A stretch of DNA of 40,000 bases from Chromera velia (Eukaryota > Sar > Chromeraceae): NCBI GenBank assembly GCA_018398765.1, contig JAHBMJ010002182.1, positions 26,833 to 66,832 on the forward strand, given 5' to 3'. Shown in pieces: positions 33,052-40,000 of this stretch; the stretch's first letter is position 1; every line of letters starts with the position of its first letter. The position numbers were made by a program, and so were the translations under genes. The notes beneath the pieces are model-generated. The model did not search any database. It was given only the letters and a program-made list of their open reading frames with translations, and was not told the DNA's origin.

Positions 33052-34059
33052 TTATGTTAATGGGCGCTTTCTGTTTCGCAATTTCGTACAGTTCAGAGAA
33101 TCTTTCAGCCTGTTCCGTTCCCTTTCTGTGTCCTTACACTCCGTCAGGACATGAACCTCATCTTTGATCATACGCGAGGGGGACAAACATATATCGCACA
33201 GCCGTTCTGGTTGGGTTTTATCTATATCCCTCCCTGTGAGAGCCCTGAAAAGCGTACGGAAGCCTGCAGAGGACTGCAGCAGACTCTTTGGCAGAGGTTC
33301 AACACTGCACTCTAGCATTTCACTTCTCGGACGCCATTTCCTTTCACACAGAAGGTGCATGGCCAAACGCTGTCTGGTTGGATTCTCTGACTGGAAAGGG
33401 GAGAGATTCGCAAGGTGGGGGAAAATTCCGTCTCTGTCTCTAACGTTTCTAGTTTCTTCTTTCAACCAGTCGGATAGCCAGGCACCCTCCACGATCTTTT
33501 TTGCCGCCCTTTTCCTTCTGCCCTTGCCCTTCCTTTTAAACTTGTCCCCCACCATGCTTGGCAATGGAGGCCACAAAAGGGAGTAATCTAATGGAACGGC
33601 CAGCCATTTTACTGTCTTAACGAAGGGTTCGCACGAGCTAGCCAAGCACTCATTCCACACTGCCCGAGGTAGAGCACGGTCGATCGATTTGATGCATTGG
33701 ATGAAGCCCCCACTCAACTTACCAAGTAGAGAACTGAATGGCTCAAGAGAGAGAGAGAGAAGGGAAGGCGAAACAAAGGAGTGATAAGAGAGACCAAAAC
33801 AACATCGAACAAAACGTAACTGTAATGCATCGAGGCAGGCAACATCTATCTTTCTCAGCGGGATCGTTTCCAGTCCATACAATGCGACTGGCAGCCAGAG
33901 GGCCTTGAACAAAGTAATTTTAGAAAAGGGAGAAACAAAGCCTAAAGAAGAGAGAGTACCAAATACAGCCTCCAGTGCCTTCTCTTCCACCTCAATGCGG
34001 GCTTCGACTGTCTTGCTAAGGTCCCCGTCCTCAAAAACCCAGTTGCCCAAATACTTATA
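33052..34059 (-). pseudogene. LINE ORF, C-terminal part after in-frame stops
   Basis: The frame continues in register after the two stops with YKYLGNWVFEDGDLSKTVEA, the typical YKYLG segment just after the RT. It runs on through a helical region to LCDICLSPSRMIKDEVHVL, the C-terminal C..C...H...C knuckle of many LINE proteins. The frame closes at 33052, but that tail (KLRNRKRPLT) is low quality. A different frame from about 33120 to 32882 is better protein-like (ELYEIAKQKAPINIRIQIAQ and onward to VHSVDKAS), indicating a small insertion or deletion near 33105-33125. Confidence 0.75.
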
Positions 34060-34089
34060 CTAGTACTTATATTTACTCACCGCTTCCAT

Positions 34090-37000
34090 TCAGTCTGGTC
34101 TGCCTTCATAAAAAAAAGGGGTCCGGGGCACTAGGTCGGGGTGGGGGGAGGAGAGACGCATAACTTTTGTCTTTTTTAAATTCACCTTCAGGCCGTGCTC
34201 CTTACAATAGTCCTCGAGGCGAGACAGACGTTTCTGCAAGTCTGAAGCACTGTGAGCAAAGTTTAACAGAAGAAGGTCGTCAGCGTATCCGATGCTTTCG
34301 ATTAAAACGTCAGACAGTCTGACAGGAGTCTCTCTATCAGTACCCCCAGCCAAGCTTTGATTCCTGTTTTTATTATCGGAGCTGACAGACTTATGCAGAT
34401 TGTTGATGAAAAGAAGAAAGAGGAGAGGAGAGAGAGGATCGCCTTGTTTTACTCCTCCGCCTTCTGGAAAGCATTCTGTTGCCCCATCCACCCGAGCCTT
34501 CACCTGACTATACATCGAATGAATCATCCAAATATCGGCTTGGCTTACTCCTTCCTCCCTGAGCCTCTCTAACATTTTGACCCAAGGAACTATATCAAAC
34601 GCCTTGCTGAAATTAACAAACGCGGCAATCAGAGGGCTCTTCTTCTTTTTGGAGCTGAGAATTAACGAAGACAGAGCAGCGAAGGCCTCCCTTGTCCCTA
34701 CCCCCTGTCTGAAGCCGAGCTGCCTTTCGTCAATTTTCACCTCTTTCCTGATCTTTGAGTCCATCAATAAAGCAAAAATCTTACCTAGAAGCCCCACAAT
34801 GTGAATCGGGTGCCATTCGTTACAGTCAAGACTCGGCGGGCCCTTGGGGACGAGAGCAATGCGCAATACATTCCAGCGTTCAGGCCAAAAAGAAAAAAGG
34901 TGAAACAAATTGAAAAAGACAAAGAGCAGCAAGCGGGAGAGAGGAGAAAAACCAAAACATAACGAGAGGTGATAGGGGCTAACCCCATCCAAACTCAACG
35001 CCTTCTTTGGGTCAATTCCTTTCAGTGTTTCCTCAATCATGTGTATAGAGAAGGCGGGCTGAGAAGGAGGAGGGAAGGCCAGACCAACAGGTGCAGGCAG
35101 AAGACCAGGACCGTCGAAGACCCCAGCCCAGAACTGAGTGAAGGAAGATGTAGCGGGTTTATTATCCCCTCCCCTCTGCGTTTTGATTTTCCTGTTCCAT
35201 TGCCAAACTTTCGAGGGGTCAACTGCTGCTTCTCTAGCTAGTCTCTCTGCTGTCTGTTGCTCAAGCTTACTCCTTTTTGCTGCAAACAGTCGAGCTCTTT
35301 CCCTTCTCAGTTTGACACATTCTTTTCGCAGAGGGTGAGAAGGGTTCGGGACATGTCTTGCCTTTTCCTCGGCTTCCTTCACCTTCAAATATATCAGGCG
35401 GCATTCAATTTGTGGGTCCCACCAAGCCTGACGGATGCTTTGCTTTCTCCCAGACTGTCTTCTCTTCTTGGATGCCTTTCCCCCATCTACCACTGCACCC
35501 ACTTTGCTGTCTGCCAGCCTTTCTTCCCAGGAAAGACCCAACTGTTCCAATTGCTTAAGATAAGAAGCCTTGCTGAGAGAGTTCGGGGGGGGAGCATTCT
35601 GAGGGAGAGGTGGTTGTGGGGGAGGGGGTGGTGGGTCAGGGGGAGGTGGGATAGGGGGAACAACTTGACCTCCTTTACGCAGTTCGTTTACCCCTCTGTC
35701 GAACAGGCCGGGAAAAACCGTCTCAGAAAACGGCAGGACCGCTCTGGCGAGAGGAATCATTTTGTCATCAGTCACCGGGGAAGTTCTATTAACAGTGAGG
35801 AGAGGGGGGAGAAAAGAGAAATTCTTTTCGCCCGTGGGGGCATGTGGAGGATCAGAAGACATAGGGGGAGGAGATGAATCAAGAAAAAAAGAAAGAGAAA
35901 GAACAACATGTTGTGGGGCAAAGTCAGCTTCCAGGTTTGAAGTGGCAGAAGACCAGGCTGTCAAAAGAAAAGGATCTACAAAAAAGTGATCAATCGCTGT
36001 TGTTTCTTCTCCTGCTCTAAAAAAGGTGCACGGGCCCGAAAAGGAGACATCAATACCCAGCCTCTCACATTTCAAGGACAGGCCGTGGAGAGGAATTAAG
36101 TTAGAGCGTTCACAAAGACGGATCAGCCAATTCCCTTGCTCGTCAGGTTGACTGCCATGGCTGCAGGCTGACAATCGAGAGGGCTTGCAACCATCAACTT
36201 CATTCTCTTCTCTGCTTTCATCAGTGGGACATAGTATTCTTTCCCAAGTCAGCCCTTCCGGCACCCGAGTCCCCAGCTTGCCGTTCATGTCCCCAACCAG
36301 GATACGCAAATCCTCGAGAGGTACCTGACATAGTGCATCGATCACGCCCTCTCTCTCTCTGTCTCTTAGCTCCCTGTCTCTCTGTCTCAGGTCAGACCCT
36401 CTAGGTAGAAAGTACACACCGAAAACATGGAGGACTCTCGTGGCTGATTCCCCTCCTTTTGAGGGAGAAGGCACACTCACTGACAGACGGACCAGCTTTT
36501 GAACCACCAGCTCCCACCTTGGCTGCAGTTCATGAACTAAAGAATTCCTGACTAGGATGCATACACCCCCTGTCCTTACTTCCCCGATGGTTGCAGCTTT
36601 CCTTCTCGACCCTTCCGCTTTGATTTTCCTTCTCAACCACTCAAAGCGATCGAAATTATGCCCTGTGTGAGTGGATGTTCTTACGGGCATGGAGGGGCAC
36701 TTCGTTTCAGTTAACACCACAATGTCTGCCTGGCAAGCGGCCAGCCACCGCTCGAGAGCCTTGCTTCGTATGCGTGACCCCAGCCCCCCCACATTTACCG
36801 TTTTTATTGTGAGTTTCCTTCTTCCTGAAGCCATGAGACCAGACCTCACGTCGTAAGAAGGAGAGAAAGCATTGAGGGAGGGTGAGGATGCAGAAGGAAA
36901 GAGAAGGGAGGGGGAGGACGGCTGAGAGACCCATTGGGGGATTGAAAAGGTTGCGGAGGGGCGCACCGGTGGGGCAGAAGCAGAAGCACATGCAAAAGCC

Positions 37001-37890
37001 GAAGCAGAAGAAGAAGAAGAAAAAGAAACAGAAGCAGAAGAAGAAGAAGAAGAAGAAGAGGAGGAGGATGAGGAAGAAGGAAAAGAGGAGGAGGAGGAGG
37101 AGGAGGACGACGACACTGCAACCGGAGGGGGGGGAAGGTCGGAAGAAGAACCTGCATGACGCTTTTGTCGGTCTTCACACTTTCTGAGTCTGCATGCTTC
37201 CCTGCGACCGGCCCAGAAGGCACATACCAGACGCTTCTCGTCCTTCTTTAGTTGATCTGCGCTTATCCATGCGAAGTCGGAAGCGCCTCTCCTCCAAAAA
37301 TCATATTCTCTTCTCTTTCCTTTTCCGCCACTCACTGCACAAATTCTTGCAGACGAGCGTGAGCCTCCATGAATGAGCGCTCGGTCCTCCTCATCCCTGT
37401 CATCAGAAGATCTAGAAGAAAAGAAGGAAGAATCAGAGACAGAAGAAGAGGAAGAGGGGGAAGGCGAGGACAGAAAATCATGCTCATGTCTCCTCCTACG
37501 GCGTTCTCTTTCTTGTTGTCTGTCTTCACGCAGCTCCCATCGAGGGGCAGATTTGAGATTCTTTCCATTTAGGGGGTTATTACAGCACCCCTTTTCGAGA
37601 TAGTCGCAATTGACGCAGGGTCTTGCTGGGAGAGATTCTGACCCTCTAGTGCATGAACATCTGGATGACAGGCGACATCCGCCTGCAGAGGCCTTGCAGT
37701 TACAACATCTCCCTTCATTCCCCCCCTGTCTGTTGCGGCCCTGCTTGTCAGGCTTTTCCTTGCCTTTCTCTCCCTTTTCATTTCTCTCCTTTGCATCATA
37801 TCTCTCTCTCCCTTTACTTTTCTCTCCGTCCCCCAATTTGCTACCTGAGGCCTGACTGTTCGACTGCTGCTCCCCCTTTCCACATTCTCT
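34090..37890 (-). pseudogene. LINE endonuclease/reverse transcriptase ORF, 5' and central part
   Basis: This frame is open for about 1,250 codons. Near the N-terminus is a Cys-rich segment (CCNCKASAGGC, RCSCTRG, CVNCDYLEKGCC) resembling CXC/tesmin-type zinc clusters. After a long poly-Ser tract comes the endonuclease, with VNVGGLG, VVLTETK, VGDMNGKLG and AIDHFFVDP; the usual final SDH motif reads PQH. The reverse transcriptase follows, with LSLDGVSPYHL, GFRQGVGTREAF, FVNFSKAFD, KQGDPLSPLLF and GYADDLLLL. In FVNFSKAFD the first catalytic Asp of RT motif A is Asn (codon 34612-34614), a single-base change. The frame ends at a TGA (34090) where related LINE proteins normally continue, so this copy is probably inactive. 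Confidence 0.82.
37005..37110 (+). repeat. GAA/GAG-rich microsatellite encoding poly-Ser on the minus strand
   Basis: Runs of GAAGAA and GAGGAG on the plus strand encode long serine stretches in the LINE protein linker between the Cys-rich segment and the endonuclease. Confidence 0.85.
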
Positions 37891-38221
37891 CTGCGGGGGG
37901 GATAGGAAGGAAAAAGCAGAACGAGAACGGATAGGCGGAGGGAGAAAGAGAGAGAGGAAGCTGGGGGGAAGAAAGAAGCACCAAGAGGAACACTGTAGCT
38001 TGGTCCGCAGGCTGCTTGAACAACAGGCAAAGAGGACAGGGAGAAGTAAACAGGAGGGGGTGCCACTGGAGATGGAGTGAGAAGAAATGGAAGTGAGGCA
38101 GGTGGAGGAGAAGCAGGAACAGCAAAGTTGAGAGGCGGTGGCTTATCCGAGAGAGTGGAAGGGAAGACTGGACAGAGTGGAAGGTTGCGCACGATTTACT
38201 TTTTGGTGACCTTCACATTTG

Positions 38222-39231
38222 TCACCACCCAGTTTCTCGAGTCGACGGGGTATCTGATACAGCTTTACGGAAATCCTTTTTGTACGAGAAAGAAATCTCG
38301 TACTTATGATTGTCGACAGAGAAACAGGTGTAAAACCGCCCCCTTTCCACATGGTGAAACACTCCCTTGGGCAACTGTAAGGCTTCCCTCCCCTCCTCCC
38401 CCCCAGCCCCGGACTCCCTTTCGCCTGCAGAACGATTCGGAAGCGCAGATGCGGAAGGCTGCAGGTCTTGGAACATGTGTGCACTTCCCTCTTCTTCTCG
38501 ACTTAGCAGACTCTCAATGACCCCTTGAGACGCATCATCTGCAGGTATCTGCGAGGAAAGGGGAAACGCTCGGGCTGCAGAAGAGGAGGGCCCTGGTGAC
38601 CTGTTATCGTCTCTCTGCTGCTCGGCACTGTCTTTCCCCCCCCTCTCGAAGAAACAGCCAGACAGAGAATTGATATGGTCATTCGAGTCCCCTCCCTGCT
38701 GATGCCAACTGTCGCCGATACCGGGTCTCTCCTCCGTAAACAAAGCTGGGACAGAACTAGAATCATGAGTGGAGAATCGAATCTCGGCCTGCTCTCTACC
38801 AGCTGATGCGTCTCGGTACTGCCACGCCCCCCCTTCTCCTTCTTCTTCACTGCCTTCTTCCTGCCCCCCCTTCTTCTTGCTTTTCTTTTCGACTTCCACT
38901 GGCATGATATCCCCTTCTTTCTCTTTCACTTTCATCTTGTCTTCCAACCCGCCAGCTGCAGAGAGAGCGGAGTCCCCTTCCTGTGGGTCCCACTCAGTCT
39001 ACACAGAACAAGAGAGTTCAGGCAAAAAAGATATCCGGTGAACACAAATCGGAGCACAGGAGACTGTATCATGACTTTAGAAAAGGAGAGACAACTTCAT
39101 CAGTACATCTTCTTATTGCTTTCCCTTGGTGTTTCTCCTATTTTGTACCGTAAACTTCTTCTTTATACTCTCGTTTCATGATGACTCGACCCTACTTTCC
39201 TGCCCGTCCACAGTGTCACTCATCCACCCTC

Positions 39232-39314
<83 letters not shown>

Positions 39315-39403
39315 GTATGTGTGTGTGTGTGTGTATCCGTGTATGTGTGTGTGTGTATGTGTGTGTGTGTGTGTGTGTATGTGTGTATGTGTCTGTGTGT
39401 CTG

Positions 39404-39467
<64 letters not shown>

Positions 39468-40000
39468 TGTGTGCGTGCGACTGTCCATGAGTGTCACTGA
39501 GAGAGAAAAGAGGGAGAGAGTCACAGAAGTAAAGGGAGGGAGAGGGGGAGATGAAGAAAGAGACTGAAAACAGAAAACATACTGGAAATGAGTCATCTCC
39601 GTCCGTGGCCGGACTCAGTCTTTCATTGACTGCTTGACTGATTCCATGACTGCCTAACTAAGACACTGAGACTGAACTGTGGACTCACTGACAGACCTGT
39701 CGGTCACTTCTATGTCGAATCCCCAGCAATGTCGAACTCGACTGAGAAGCCTCAAGGGGAAGGATGTCTGATTCAAATTTAAAGGATTCATCGAGAGCCC
39801 TGCGTCTAACCCTCGGGGCCCCCTATCACGCACCTCTCCGACCGCACTTACAGGCACAGCTTCCCTTCCACCCCCCTCCTCTGATTCATCATCTGGATGG
39901 TCAAACGCTGCAAAGATCTCGTCGATATCAACCCCCTCCCCTTCCTTGTCAGACTCTTCCCCCTCTTCTTCCTTGCCTTCCCCCTCTAAAACTTCTTCCT
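38222..40000 (-). CDS. 3' part of a gene with an AP2-like domain (partial)
   Basis: The 5' part lies beyond the window. Two exons are visible: 40000-39852, ending at a GTAAGT donor (39851-39846), and 38998-38222, entered after TTCTGTGTAG; both junctions are phase 0. The first exon is very acidic and includes VDIDEIFAAFDHPDDE. The second is rich in Ser, Glu, Gly and Lys. Its last ~50 residues, from LPKGVFHHVERGRFYTCFSV to FSYKKDFRKAVSD, have the spacing of an AP2/ERF-type fold: GV, an aromatic strand, an F-S-x-K-K turn and an amphipathic helix. AP2 proteins are the main DNA-binding regulators in apicomplexan-type alveolates, but this match is by eye. The stop at 38222 follows the domain closely, so a further downstream exon is possible. 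Confidence 0.5.
39236..39478 (+). repeat. Compound (CT)n-(GT)n microsatellite
   Basis: About 78 bp of CT/TTTCTC repeats pass directly into about 165 bp of GT repeats with occasional A or C interruptions. The array lies inside the predicted 853-bp intron of the minus-strand AP2-like gene. Long frames across it are artefacts of the repeat. Confidence 0.95.

Larger units (their letters stand above)
32882..37890 (-). mobile_element. Decayed LINE-type non-LTR retrotransposon
   Basis: In coding order on the minus strand: a Cys-rich zinc-binding-like segment, Ser/Glu/Arg low-complexity linkers, an apurinic-type endonuclease domain, a reverse transcriptase with YADD, and a C-terminal CDIC...H...C knuckle. 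This order is that of LINE ORF2 proteins. The reading frame is broken by TGA at 34090-34092, TAG at 34060-34062 and a frameshift near 33105-33125. The 5' limit is uncertain: the frame extends upstream of the first candidate start at 37836, and a pyrimidine-rich tract plus CAG lies at 37891. No flanking target-site duplication was resolved. Confidence 0.85.

Noticed and set aside
37569-38192. 207-codon Pro-rich minus-strand frame between the AP2-like exon and the LINE frame
   Set aside because: It overlaps the LINE frame in another register over 300 bp, is Pro/Ser-rich and has no motif; it could be part of a decayed LINE leader but cannot be supported.
39126-39596. Long frames of Ser/Leu, Val/Cys or Thr/His repeats
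   Set aside because: They are translation of the CT/GT microsatellite, not genes.
1-40000. CRISPR arrays, rRNA or tRNA genes
   Set aside because: I saw no direct repeats with uniform unique spacers, no rRNA-like conserved segments and no clear tRNA cloverleaf; a tRNA scan was not possible by eye at full sensitivity.

Overview
The window is nuclear DNA of an intron-bearing eukaryote. Long reading frames are split by GT...AG introns whose removal restores conserved domains, there are GT/CT microsatellites, and a LINE-like retroelement is present. A giant modular type I polyketide synthase (PKS), Lys/Ser/Glu-rich disordered proteins, an AP2-like domain and roughly 55% GC gene space next to AT-rich spacers together suggest an alveolate alga of the chromerid/apicomplexan type. 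The organism assignment is an inference and cannot be proven here.

Layout. (1) 1-3975 is mostly AT-rich, repeat-laden and without a convincing gene. It holds a ~1.27 kb element with ~57 bp terminal inverted repeats (1815-3087) and several tandem repeats. (2) 3976-7388, minus strand: a four-exon gene model for an ~896-residue, largely disordered protein of unknown function. (3) 7389-7934: a GC-rich divergent promoter region. (4) 7935-30269, plus strand: one 12-exon gene encoding a ~6,584-residue type I PKS with four modules and a C-terminal extension. (5) 30270-32881: gene-free spacer, becoming very AT-rich after 31700. (6) 32882-37890, minus strand: a LINE-type retrotransposon with endonuclease and reverse-transcriptase domains, visibly decayed. 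(7) 38222-40000, minus strand: the 3' part of a gene with an acidic/Ser-rich protein and a possible AP2-like DNA-binding domain; a large CT/GT microsatellite lies in its intron.

PKS logic as read from the sequence. Module 1: KS-DH-ER-KR-ACP (no AT; KS active-site Cys displaced by one residue). Module 2: KS-ACP only. Module 3: KS-AT-inactive DH-ACP, carrying the only acyltransferase of the protein, with a malonyl-type HAFH motif. Module 4: KS-DH-truncated ER-KR-ACP (no AT; one KS catalytic His replaced by Ile). The C-terminal exon ends in a methyltransferase-like stretch, and no thioesterase or reductase release domain is seen. The second half of KS1, KS2 and KS3 is almost identical at the DNA level over 668 bp, and modules 1 and 4 share two further near-identical blocks. 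This indicates recent gene conversion between modules. The combination of one AT, several catalytically altered domains and homogenised KS halves is the most unusual system in the window.
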